This document shows, piece by piece, positions 1-5,468 of a stretch of DNA of 5,652 nt. Every line of letters starts with the position of its first letter. Position 1 is the first letter of the stretch. Where the stretch lies: positions 1-5,652 of the forward strand of contig JAAZDH010000210.1 in NCBI GenBank assembly GCA_012512865.1, given 5' to 3'. The position numbers and the translations under genes are program-made. This DNA comes from Clostridiaceae bacterium (GTDB taxonomy: Bacteria > Bacillota > Clostridia > Acetivibrionales > DUMC01). The notes beneath the pieces were generated by a model. The model did no database searches. It had not been told where the DNA came from and saw only the letters and a program-made list of their open reading frames with translations.

Positions 1-100
1 GAAATCGTGTTAATACTTATAGTGTAATTATGGTGTAATTTAACCGGAACTTGTTACTAGGAAGTAAAACCGGACAGGCAAAACGGGTCAAAATGATAAT
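1..100. repeat. AT-rich upstream spacer with short degenerate direct repeats
   Basis: The stretch before htrA contains GTGTAATT at 22-29 and again at 33-40 (period 11). AACCGGAA starts at 42 and AACCGGAC at 68 (period 26). No promoter with good -35 and -10 spacing stands out; the real one may lie left of the window. These repeats are weak taken alone. They are listed because the same kind of degenerate repetition recurs in every other spacer here. Confidence 0.35.
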
Positions 101-108
101 AAATGCAG

Positions 109-116
109 AGGGGAGG
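109..116 (+). promoter_or_regulatory. Ribosome binding site that decides the htrA start
   Basis: AGGGGAGG lies 7 bases before the ATG at 124. An in-frame ATG at 103 lies upstream of this site and an in-frame TTG at 118 lies only 1 base after it, so 124 is by far the best-placed start. Confidence 0.85.
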
Positions 117-123
117 ATTGTTC

Positions 124-1470
124 ATGATCTACGATAATGAAAATAATAAAAATATTGATTATCAAAACGGAAACAGCTTTGATAATAATAGCCCGGCAAA
201 TCCTTCAACACCGGTTTTCAGGAATTCGCCCTTTTACTACAGCGAGAGCCTGAAAAAGAAAAAGAGCAAGAAGGGATTCAACTTATTCCAGGTGATTCTT
301 ATTGCAGTTTTGAGCTCAATCCTGGGAGGAGGCGTTGTTTTTCTTGCATTTCAAGTCGTTGCACCTGCCATACAACCTGATGTGGATAGGTGCTTCGACA
401 GGATACTGGCTCCCAGCGGGTTATCTTCAAATGCCCCAGGCAACCAGGAATTGACATCTTACAAGATAGAAATAGAGAAGACAGATTCACCGGTGGTGTG
501 GATTGCAAAGAAGGTTAGCCCTTCAATCGTGGGAATAAGGGTTACCGCCAGGGTTCAAAACTTCTTATTCGGGGAGCAGCAATCCACGGGCGGCGGTTCA
601 GGCATTATAATCAGGGAAGACGGGTATATTTTAACGAATTACCATGTGATTGAATATGCATATGATTCAAGTGCCAACACGGTGGCGAAAAATGCAAAGA
701 TAGAAGTATTTTTGCTCGACCAGAAGGATAAACCGTATACTGCCGAAATTGTTGGCGTGGATTGGAGGACGGACCTGGCAGTTATTAAAATCGATGCAAC
801 GAACCTGCCTGCAGCTGAACTGGGTGATTCTGACAAGATTGAAGTCGGGGAACTGGCTGTAGCCATAGGAAACCCCGCCAGCGCGGACATGGAGTTCATG
901 GGCACGGTGACAGCGGGAATAATAAGTGGGCTGGACAGAACAATAATGTCCGAAAGCGGGTACGAGTTCAAGCTTATTCAGACCGATGCCGCCATAAACC
1001 CCGGAAACAGCGGTGGTGCACTGGTTAACTCCGAAGGGAAGGTAATAGGTGTAAACAGCATTAAAATTGTAGCCACGGGTTATGAAGGTATTGGCTTTGC
1101 AATACCCATAAATACCGCCAGGAAAGTTGCCGAGGATTTGATCGAGCATAAGTATGTGCCAGGAAGGCCCTATATCGGTATAAAAGTCGACTCGGACTTT
1201 GATGAGTCCATGGCAAGGTACTACCGGGTCCCTGTAGGGGTGCTGGTAAGAGAAGTAATTCCTTTCAGCGGCGCATACAAGGCAGGTATCAAGGTTGGAG
1301 ACATAATCACCAAGTGTGAAGGCAAGGCTGTAAAGAACTTACAGGAGCTGAACGCAATAAAGAACAATTATAAACCCGGTGATGTAATAAAACTGGAAGT
1401 TTATAGAAACGGCCAGTACATGGAGGTCGAAGTGGAGCTCACGGAAGAAAGGCTGACATTTGAACAGTAA
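124..1470 (+). CDS. htrA: Membrane-anchored HtrA/DegP-family trypsin-like serine protease with one PDZ domain
   Basis: The product has 448 residues counted from the ATG at 124, which follows a strong Shine-Dalgarno sequence. Residues 1-50 are a predicted cytoplasmic segment, rich in Asn in its first part and ending in a Lys cluster. One transmembrane helix spans about 54-80. The protease domain follows and shows the full catalytic triad: His174 in TNYHV, Asp217 in the DLAVIKI strand, and Ser296 in GNSGGA. A single C-terminal PDZ domain covers about 349-440, starting at PYIGIKV. Proteins of this family degrade or refold misfolded proteins at the outer face of the membrane, with PDZ domains recognising exposed C-termini. 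Length and layout match Gram-positive HtrA proteins. glgA follows after 121 bases in the same direction, with no terminator seen. The family assignment is secure. The symbol is generic because Bacillota often carry several paralogues (htrA, htrB, yyxA). Confidence 0.95.
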   Translation: MIYDNENNKNIDYQNGNSFDNNSPANPSTPVFRNSPFYYSESLKKKKSKKGFNLFQVILIAVLSSILGGGVVFLAFQVVAPAIQPDVDRCFDRILAPSGLSSNAPGNQELTSYKIEIEKTDSPVVWIAKKVSPSIVGIRVTARVQNFLFGEQQSTGGGSGIIIREDGYILTNYHVIEYAYDSSANTVAKNAKIEVFLLDQKDKPYTAEIVGVDWRTDLAVIKIDATNLPAAELGDSDKIEVGELAVAIGNPASADMEFMGTVTAGIISGLDRTIMSESGYEFKLIQTDAAINPGNSGGALVNSEGKVIGVNSIKIVATGYEGIGFAIPINTARKVAEDLIEHKYVPGRPYIGIKVDSDFDESMARYYRVPVGVLVREVIPFSGAYKAGIKVGDIITKCEGKAVKNLQELNAIKNNYKPGDVIKLEVYRNGQYMEVEVELTEERLTFEQ

Positions 1471-1487
1471 CGGGCGGTTAACAGGGT

Positions 1488-1588
1488 AAGGACGGTAAGG
1501 ACAGCTTGGTAAATAAACGGACGGTTCAAGGACAAATGGATGTTTTAAGCAGAAAAGGACGGCTCGAGAAGAAAAGGACGGATGAAGT
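1488..1588. repeat. AAGGACGG-type degenerate tandem repeats in the htrA-glgA spacer
   Basis: Variants of AAGGACGG begin at 1488, 1497, about 1517 (CGGACGG), 1528, 1555 and 1574. The clearest pair is a 19-base tandem unit. The copies AGAAAAGGACGGCTCGAGA (1551-1569) and AGAAAAGGACGGATGAAGT (1570-1588) share their first 12 bases. The last copy supplies the AAGGA that serves as the glgA ribosome binding site, so the repeat has been drawn into a functional signal. No hairpin terminator is seen in this spacer. Confidence 0.6.
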
Positions 1589-1591
1589 ACA

Positions 1592-3199
1592 ATGCGATCA
1601 ACGCAAAAACTGAAGTTATTATTTGTTGCAGCGGAAGCAGTCCCTTTTGCAAAAACCGGCGGCCTGGCTGACGTGGCAGGCTCCTTGCCCAGGGCTCTTG
1701 CGAGCATGGGAATTGATGCCAGGATAGGGATGCCAAGATACAAGGAAATACCTGTAAGCATGAAATATGTTACGGATTTCCCCGTGCATATGGGAGGTAA
1801 AACCAGGACATGCATTGTCAGGGAGGCCGGGCTTGCCGCAAGCGGGAATAGTGAGATTGCCCCAACTGGAAACATAAGCAGAAGCCCAACTGGAAACAGC
1901 AGCAAAGGCTCAACTGGAAATAATGATAAAAATGCAGCCAGTAATAGCGATATAAGCACAATTGGATATAGCAATAAAAGCAGGGTAAATGTCCCTGCTT
2001 ATTTTATTGACAGCTATGATTATTTTTACAGGGAAGGTATATACTGTCACCCGGATGACGGGGAAAGGTTCGCCTTTTTCTGCAATGCCTTGCTTGAAAT
2101 GCTGCCCAGGATTGGTTTTAAGCCGGATATCATACATTGCAATGACTGGCATACAGGGCCCGTATGCATGCTGCTGAAGGAAAAATACTCAGAACGGCCT
2201 TTCTATGAAGGGATTGCGTCGATATATACCATACACAACCTGGAATACCAGGGCCTTTTCCCCAAGGAGATTCTAGCCCTTTTTAATATCGGAGAGGAGG
2301 TATTCATACCCGATAAAGTGGAATTCTACGGCAGGTTTAACTTTATGAAGGCCGGCCTGGTGTATGCAAATATTATAAACACCGTGAGCGAAACATATGC
2401 AAGGGAAATACAGGCGCCATGCTATGGCGAGGGTTTGGACGGGCTATTGAGAAAACGGGAAAAGGACCTTTACGGCATTGTTAACGGTATTAGTTGCGAG
2501 GAGTTTGACCCGTTAACGGATAAAATGATATATGTTAATTATGACATAAACAGGCTTTCGAGTAAAAAGCAGAACAAGTATGCACTGCAAAAGGAAACGG
2601 GCCTTCCGACGGGAGATATGCCTGTTATCGGGGTGGTTTCCAGGTTGTCAAGTCAAAAGGGGTTTGAGCTTGTTATTGAAAAAATAGATGAAATAATGAA
2701 ATACGACCTGCAGCTTATCGTGCTTGGTCTTGGCGAACCGTACTATGAAAGGGCTTTCTTGGATATAAGGGACAAGTACCCCGGCAAAGCAGCGGTATTT
2801 ATCGAGTTTAACGATGTGCTTGCCAGGAAAATATACGCGGGAAGCGACATGTTTTTAATGCCTTCCCGTTTTGAACCCTGCGGCCTGGGACAGATAATTG
2901 CCCTAAGATATGGTACAATCCCGGTTGTCAGGGAAACAGGAGGACTTGCTGAAACTGTCGTGGATTATGGCCGGGATAAGGCCAATGGAAATGGCTTTTC
3001 CTTCCGGGAGTTTTCTTCCGGGGCACTTCTTGAGACGTTAAAAAGGGCCCTGGCATTGTACAATGGCAGCCCGGAAGAATGGCATAAGCTGGTTGCAAGG
3101 GCAATGGAACAGGATTTTTCATGGAGCAGGTCGGCGGAAAAGTATGTTGAACTATACCGCCTGGCACTGGAAAGACAAGGGAAGGAAGGACAACCGTAA
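1592..3199 (+). CDS. glgA: Glycogen synthase, ADP-glucose type (GT5 family, GT-B fold), with an in-frame repeat insert
   Basis: This cytoplasmic enzyme transfers glucose from ADP-glucose to the non-reducing end of an alpha-1,4-glucan. The product has 535 residues. The N-terminal Rossmann-like domain begins with the ADP-glucose-binding KTGGL at 21-25 and carries HCNDWHTG and HNLEYQG (His215). The C-terminal domain begins near 344 and carries SRLSSQKG (Arg351, Lys356) and RFEPCG with the conserved Glu428, followed by the TGGLAETV loop. The family is usually about 480 residues long. The excess is explained by a 48-residue Ser/Asn/Gly-rich repeat at 83-130, just before the VPAYFIDSYDYF strand. 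All catalytic motifs are intact, so the enzyme is probably active. The ATG at 1592 has a modest AAGGA at 1574-1578 with a long 13-base spacing; no better in-frame start is seen. The usual partners glgC, glgD and glgB are not in the window. Confidence 0.96.
   Translation: MRSTQKLKLLFVAAEAVPFAKTGGLADVAGSLPRALASMGIDARIGMPRYKEIPVSMKYVTDFPVHMGGKTRTCIVREAGLAASGNSEIAPTGNISRSPTGNSSKGSTGNNDKNAASNSDISTIGYSNKSRVNVPAYFIDSYDYFYREGIYCHPDDGERFAFFCNALLEMLPRIGFKPDIIHCNDWHTGPVCMLLKEKYSERPFYEGIASIYTIHNLEYQGLFPKEILALFNIGEEVFIPDKVEFYGRFNFMKAGLVYANIINTVSETYAREIQAPCYGEGLDGLLRKREKDLYGIVNGISCEEFDPLTDKMIYVNYDINRLSSKKQNKYALQKETGLPTGDMPVIGVVSRLSSQKGFELVIEKIDEIMKYDLQLIVLGLGEPYYERAFLDIRDKYPGKAAVFIEFNDVLARKIYAGSDMFLMPSRFEPCGLGQIIALRYGTIPVVRETGGLAETVVDYGRDKANGNGFSFREFSSGALLETLKRALALYNGSPEEWHKLVARAMEQDFSWSRSAEKYVELYRLALERQGKEGQP
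1838..1981 (+). repeat. In-frame 24-base minisatellite inside glgA (six 8-residue units)
   Basis: Six consecutive 24-base units encode ASGNSEIA, PTGNISRS, PTGNSSKG, STGNNDKN, AASNSDIS and TIGYSNKS (residues 83-130). The central units are most alike, sharing CCAACTGGAAAC or a close variant at their 5' ends. The outer units have drifted. The predicted segment is polar and flexible, with no motif known from GlgA. It falls in a peripheral loop of the N-terminal domain, where homologues run directly into the next strand. The exact 8-residue phase keeps the frame open. Confidence 0.9.
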
Positions 3200-3277
3200 C
3201 CGGGGAAAGAAGGATAACAATGGAAAGAAGAATAGCCGGGAAACAAGGAAAAACAAGGGGAGGAAAGAGTGGAAAAA
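3169..3277. repeat. Purine-rich GGAAAGA degenerate repeats from the glgA 3' end to the nth start
   Basis: GGAAAGA or one-base variants begin at 3169, 3184, 3204, 3222, 3239, 3262 and 3271, mostly 15 to 23 bases apart. The array begins within the last ten codons of glgA (the KEGQP tail), crosses the 69-base spacer and runs into the first codons of nth. It contains the nth ribosome binding site. The whole strand is almost purine-only. No terminator is seen here, in keeping with glgA-nth cotranscription. Confidence 0.6.
3257..3263 (+). promoter_or_regulatory. Ribosome binding site of nth
   Basis: GGGGAGG lies 5 bases before the GTG at 3269 and 14 bases before the ATG at 3278. Spacing favours the GTG. 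Protein alignment by eye (MNKKERVKKI resembling the E. coli MNKAKRLEIL) favours the ATG. The choice changes the product by only three residues. Confidence 0.7.
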
Positions 3278-3913
3278 ATGAATAAAAAGGAGAGAGTAAA
3301 AAAGATTATAGAGGTATTTGACAGGATATACCCGGATGCGGGTTGTTCGCTGGTGTACAAGGACCCGTTGCAGCTCCTTGTAGCCGTGCAGCTGTCTGCA
3401 CAGTGTACCGATGCCAAGGTTAACGAGGTGACAAAAACCTTGTTTGCAAAGTACAAGACCCTTGATGATTTTGCGGACGTGGACGTTAAAGAGCTGGAAG
3501 AAGAAATCAAGCCCACCGGCTTTTACAGGAACAAGGCAAGAAATATTAAGATGTGCTGCCAGATGATTCGAGATAAATTCGGGGGGATGATACCTGATAA
3601 TCTTGACGACATGTTAAAGCTTCCCGGTGTGGGAAGAAAAACAGCAAACCTGGTGCTGGGAGATGTTTTTGGCATTCCCGGAATAGTTGTGGATACCCAT
3701 GCAAAGAGATTGTCGCAAAGGATAGGGCTTACCGGGAACGAAGACCCTGTAAAGATAGAATTTGACTTGATGGAGGTGGTTCCCAAGGCTGAATGGAACA
3801 GGTTCTGCCACCAGCTTATCTTTCACGGGAGGGCCATTTGTACCGCAATGAAACCTAAGTGTAACAAGTGTCCCATAATTGAGTATTGTGATTTTGGCAG
3901 GAACCACTCATAA
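3269..3913 (+). CDS. nth: Endonuclease III, DNA glycosylase/AP lyase with 4Fe-4S cluster
   Basis: The enzyme removes oxidised pyrimidines from DNA and cuts the resulting abasic site by beta-elimination, starting base-excision repair. The product has 214 residues from the GTG at 3269, or 211 from the ATG at 3278, matching the family length. The helix-hairpin-helix motif LPGVGRKTA (118-126) contains the Schiff-base Lys124, and VDTHAKR holds the catalytic Asp142. Four cysteines at 191, 198, 201 and 207 have the C-X6-C-X2-C-X5-C spacing of the iron-sulfur cluster. All four, and both catalytic residues, are offset by exactly four from E. coli Nth. LSAQCTDAKVN near the N-terminus is also typical. 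It lies 69 bases after glgA on the same strand. Its last codons belong to a repeat unit that continues past the stop. I see nothing that would impair function. Confidence 0.97.
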   Translation: MEKMNKKERVKKIIEVFDRIYPDAGCSLVYKDPLQLLVAVQLSAQCTDAKVNEVTKTLFAKYKTLDDFADVDVKELEEEIKPTGFYRNKARNIKMCCQMIRDKFGGMIPDNLDDMLKLPGVGRKTANLVLGDVFGIPGIVVDTHAKRLSQRIGLTGNEDPVKIEFDLMEVVPKAEWNRFCHQLIFHGRAICTAMKPKCNKCPIIEYCDFGRNHS

Positions 3914-3970
3914 ATTTGGCAGAAGCCATTAATAAATTTAGCAGGATTTATTTATTCATGGATTTAGCAG
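3891..3970. repeat. Degenerate tandem repeat starting in the nth 3' end
   Basis: TTTGGCAG begins at 3893 (inside nth) and 3915, and TTTAGCAG begins at 3937 and 3963, giving intervals of 22, 22 and 26 bases. The first two 22-base units (3891-3912 and 3913-3934) agree at 17 of 22 positions by my count. The first unit encodes the final residues of nth and most of its stop codon. The spacer therefore seems to have grown by duplication of the gene's own 3' end, followed by decay. An AT-only inverted repeat, AATAAAT (3931-3937) and ATTTATT (3946-3952), falls inside it. I do not call this a terminator. Confidence 0.7.
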
Positions 3971-4019
3971 GTTCAATTTTGTTTGATCCCGGCTTGATAT
4001 ACTGTGGTTTATTCCCGGG

Positions 4020-4778
4020 CTAGTAAGCTTGAAATGATTTTACAATACTCCAGAATATGTTTTCTTTTGCTTTATCCCACTCTTTTTCCGGCACAAAATA
4101 AGCAATCCTGTACATGGAATCGTTTTTCTTGAAGAAAAATTCCAAGCCCTTGTAGTACGTGTTGTCGGCATCGCCAAGAACGGTATAATCCCATAAATAC
4201 CCCCTTTTATCCTCGATGTCAAGCTCCCTTGATTTAAAATGCTTGTATGTTAATGTGCTGTTGGCTATGGAAGTATCCAGGAACTCTTTCAAGGAATAGG
4301 GCATGTTCCAAACCTGGACAAAGCCGTGAATTGCCCCTTGCGTATCTTTAAAATCCACGTGGTACTTGATTTCACCACCTGGGAATTCCTTTTCAACAAT
4401 TGTGAATATTGATGGATATTCAAAAACAAACCTGCCTTTAAGAGAAATATAAGTGGAAAAATGCAGGGGTTCATGTTTTTGGATACCGGAACTTGCCGCG
4501 ATTGATTCAATGTGTTGCTCGTTAACGTATATGCTTCCAATAATTAGAATGGGAGGATAGGAGAAAGATAAAACATTATCAATTTTAAACTGTGAAACAG
4601 CCATGTTTTTTGTGATTAAACCTGAAAAGAAAAATATGCCTATCCAGAAAGCAACAAGCAAGGACATGGTTATCGCCTTTTTTTTCAAGTTTTTAATAAT
4701 CATTATAACCAAGGTATTACCTGCCTTTCTGCCTTTCGGACCAACTTTCCGTTTCAAGGGGAATGAATGCTGCAACAA
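4020..4778 (-). CDS. Membrane-anchored protein of unknown function with a possible PsbP-like extracytoplasmic domain
   Basis: The 252-residue product starts at a TTG (4778-4776) placed 6 bases after a clear AGGAGG. The first in-frame ATG (residue 26) lacks such a site. A basic N-terminus (about 9-34) is followed by one transmembrane helix at about 36-55, so the rest should lie outside the membrane. Residues 68-84 form a second, weaker hydrophobic stretch. From about 108 to the end, the alternating hydrophobic and aromatic strands resemble the PsbP/Mog1-like fold seen in small clostridial lipoproteins and membrane proteins. The cues are the pattern around GRFVFEYPSIFTIVE and the closing MYRIAYFVPEKEW helix ending in IVKSF. 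That resemblance is a by-eye inference, and I recognise no catalytic residues or metal ligands. It converges on nth with 106 bases between the stops. Nothing in the surrounding sequence indicates its role. Confidence 0.8.
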   Translation of the reverse strand: MLQHSFPLKRKVGPKGRKAGNTLVIMIIKNLKKKAITMSLLVAFWIGIFFFSGLITKNMAVSQFKIDNVLSFSYPPILIIGSIYVNEQHIESIAASSGIQKHEPLHFSTYISLKGRFVFEYPSIFTIVEKEFPGGEIKYHVDFKDTQGAIHGFVQVWNMPYSLKEFLDTSIANSTLTYKHFKSRELDIEDKRGYLWDYTVLGDADNTYYKGLEFFFKKNDSMYRIAYFVPEKEWDKAKENIFWSIVKSFQAY

Positions 4779-4784
4779 AATATA

Positions 4785-4830
4785 CCTCCTGGTTTATTGT
4801 ATTCATGCGTGTATGGATTTAAAACCAGGA
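4785..4830 (-). promoter_or_regulatory. Ribosome binding site with overlapping inverted repeat upstream of the leftward membrane-protein gene
   Basis: On the minus strand AGGAGG (4790-4785) precedes the TTG start by 6 bases. A perfect 9-base inverted repeat, TCCTGGTTT (4787-4795, plus strand) with AAACCAGGA (4822-4830), would pair four of the six Shine-Dalgarno bases. The loop is 26 bases. If formed in the mRNA it would hinder ribosome binding. The ribosome site is secure; the regulatory role is an inference. Confidence 0.5.
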
Positions 4831-4960
4831 TTTTTGTAACATGATATTTTCATATGAATATATTGGTATTGATGGATTTTTATTAGCGGGGTGGGTATAT
4901 AGTGAGAATAATCATAATGAGAATGCCAAAATTCCTGGGCAACATACTTAAAAAAGTACT

Positions 4961-5075
4961 TCGCATATGAGCTTGGCGCATAAACCTGGTACCTGGTACA
5001 TAAACCTGGTACCTGGCGTATAAACTTGGTATGCAGGTCAGGCATGTGAGCTTGGCACGTAAGCTTGATACATGA
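4961..5075. repeat. 20-base tandem repeat, degenerate
   Basis: The clearest copies are TAAACCTGGTACCTGGTACA (4981-5000) and TAAACCTGGTACCTGGCGTA (5001-5020), identical at 17 of 20 positions. TAAACTTGGTATGCAGGTCA (5021-5040) is a diverged third copy. Flanking units at 4961-4980 and 5041-5059 carry a GAGCTTGGCRC core, and a partial unit starts at 5060. There are no unique spacers between units, so this is not a CRISPR array. Copies two and three carry GGTACC palindromes. Confidence 0.8.
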
Positions 5076-5135
5076 AAAATACGTAAAATAAATATACGTG
5101 AAAAATACTTAGCATGAGAATACTTGGCATGTGAC
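5074..5135. repeat. Second degenerate repeat block (GAAAAATAC / GAGAATACTTGGCAT)
   Basis: GAAAAATAC occurs at 5074-5082 and again at 5100-5108, followed by the diverged GAGAATACTTGGCAT (5116-5130). TACTTAGCATGA (5106-5117) and TACTTGGCATGT (5121-5132) are 15 bases apart and near identical. The CTTGGCAT core also appears in the loop region of the rpmB leader hairpin at 5438-5445, so the two spacers may share ancestry. Confidence 0.5.
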
Positions 5136-5166
5136 ATGATATAAAGAATCTTGGGCAGCCCTTGAA

Positions 5167-5202
5167 GGTGGGGGATATATGATTTGCTCCCCTTCCCCCA
5201 CC
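5167..5202 (-). terminator. Candidate rpmB terminator hairpin without a U tract
   Basis: GGTGGGGG (5167-5174) and CCCCCACC (5195-5202) form a perfect 8-base GC-rich inverted repeat, starting 14 bases after the rpmB stop codon. The position suits a transcription end or an mRNA 3'-end stabiliser. The 20-base loop is long, and on the minus strand the stem is followed by TTCAAGGGC rather than a run of T. An ordinary intrinsic terminator is therefore doubtful. Confidence 0.4.
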
Positions 5203-5215
5203 GGACATGCACTTG

Positions 5216-5404
5216 TTACACGGACCTTTTCACTTTATTCGAGCGCAAGCACTTTGCACACACGTTTATTGACATGGATACACCATCTATGACAGCCCTG
5301 ACCTTCCTAATATTAGGCTTCCATATTCTTTTCGTTTTCCTGTTAGAATGGCTAACCTGGTTTCCAAATTTTGTTTCCTTACTGCAAATATAACACTTTG
5401 CCAT
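5216..5404 (-). CDS. rpmB: Large ribosomal subunit protein bL28
   Basis: The 62-residue product is a component of the 50S subunit. MAKCYIC at the start, FGNQVSHSNRKTKR at 13-26, WKPNIRKVRA at 28-37 and the closing VCAKCLRSNKVKR are the family hallmarks, and the length matches Gram-positive bL28. Cysteines 4, 7, 49 and 52 form two CxxC pairs, so this is the zinc-binding (C+) form. Some genomes also carry a cysteine-free paralogue used under zinc shortage; none is in this window. The ATG follows AAGGAGGTG (5422-5414) with 9 bases between. The gene appears monocistronic, with a hairpin after its stop. Its leader can fold into alternative hairpins, one of which covers the ribosome binding site. 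Confidence 0.97.
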   Translation of the reverse strand: MAKCYICSKETKFGNQVSHSNRKTKRIWKPNIRKVRAVIDGVSMSINVCAKCLRSNKVKRSV

Positions 5405-5413
5405 GTCCCGTTA

Positions 5414-5458
5414 CACCTCCTTATGAAGGAGAATATGCTTGGCATCATATTCTCGCAT
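5414..5458 (-). promoter_or_regulatory. rpmB leader with two mutually exclusive hairpins controlling the ribosome binding site
   Basis: Read on the minus strand, GAGAATATG (5454-5446) and CATATTCTC (5437-5429) form a perfect 9-base stem with an 8-base loop. Immediately after, CTCCTT (5431-5426) and AAGGAG (5422-5417) form a perfect 6-base stem with loop CAT, which buries the Shine-Dalgarno sequence. The two stems compete for the CTC at 5431-5429. The upstream stem would leave the ribosome site open and the downstream stem would close it. Such geometry suggests translational control, perhaps autoregulation by L28. I do not recognise it as a described ribosomal-protein leader. The base pairing is seen directly; the function is inferred. 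Confidence 0.55.
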
Positions 5459-5468
5459 ACCTTTAAAC

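Larger units (their letters stand above)
4803..5215. other. Long non-coding spacer between rpmB and the leftward membrane-protein gene
   Basis: No convincing conserved gene is seen on either strand here, and the longer open frames look random. It contains the upper arm of the hairpin upstream of the leftward gene (4822-4830), a 10-base palindrome TTCATATGAA (4849-4858), and an unproven 22-codon frame on the plus strand (4902-4970, discussed in the findings). It also holds two blocks of degenerate tandem repeats (4961-5075 and 5074-5135) and a GC-rich inverted repeat after rpmB (5167-5202). I could not identify a convincing promoter for the leftward gene. Confidence 0.5.

Noticed and set aside
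71..100. htrA promoter with CGGACA and GATAAT
   Set aside because: The -35 match is poor, and the implied transcript start would fall almost on the ribosome binding site.
1339..1974. 211-codon open frame on the minus strand opposite glgA
   Set aside because: It lies antisense to the htrA end, the spacer and the repeat insert of glgA. Its repeated Leu/Phe/Pro-Val segments are the reverse complement of the minisatellite and purine-rich repeats. It resembles no protein family.
2965..3516. 183-codon open frame on the minus strand opposite glgA and nth
   Set aside because: It is Ser/Phe/Pro-rich because it is antisense to purine-rich DNA, and it overlaps two secure genes.
3986..4018. Bidirectional terminator between nth and the leftward gene (CCCGG and CCGGG arms)
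   Set aside because: Only five base pairs around a loop of about 22 bases, and no T run on either strand.
4961..5075. CRISPR-like array
   Set aside because: Units are directly adjacent 20-base copies with no unique spacers, and no cas gene is present.
4803..5212. 80- and 109-codon minus-strand frames in the long spacer
   Set aside because: They run through the degenerate repeats, lack ribosome binding sites and show repetitive low-complexity content rather than conserved domains.
5411..5458. Possible 15-codon leader peptide on the minus strand overlapping the rpmB hairpins (ATG at 5458-5456, TAA ending at 5411)
   Set aside because: The only upstream AAAGG lies 1 base from the ATG, too close for initiation, and the coding potential is probably incidental to the hairpin sequence.
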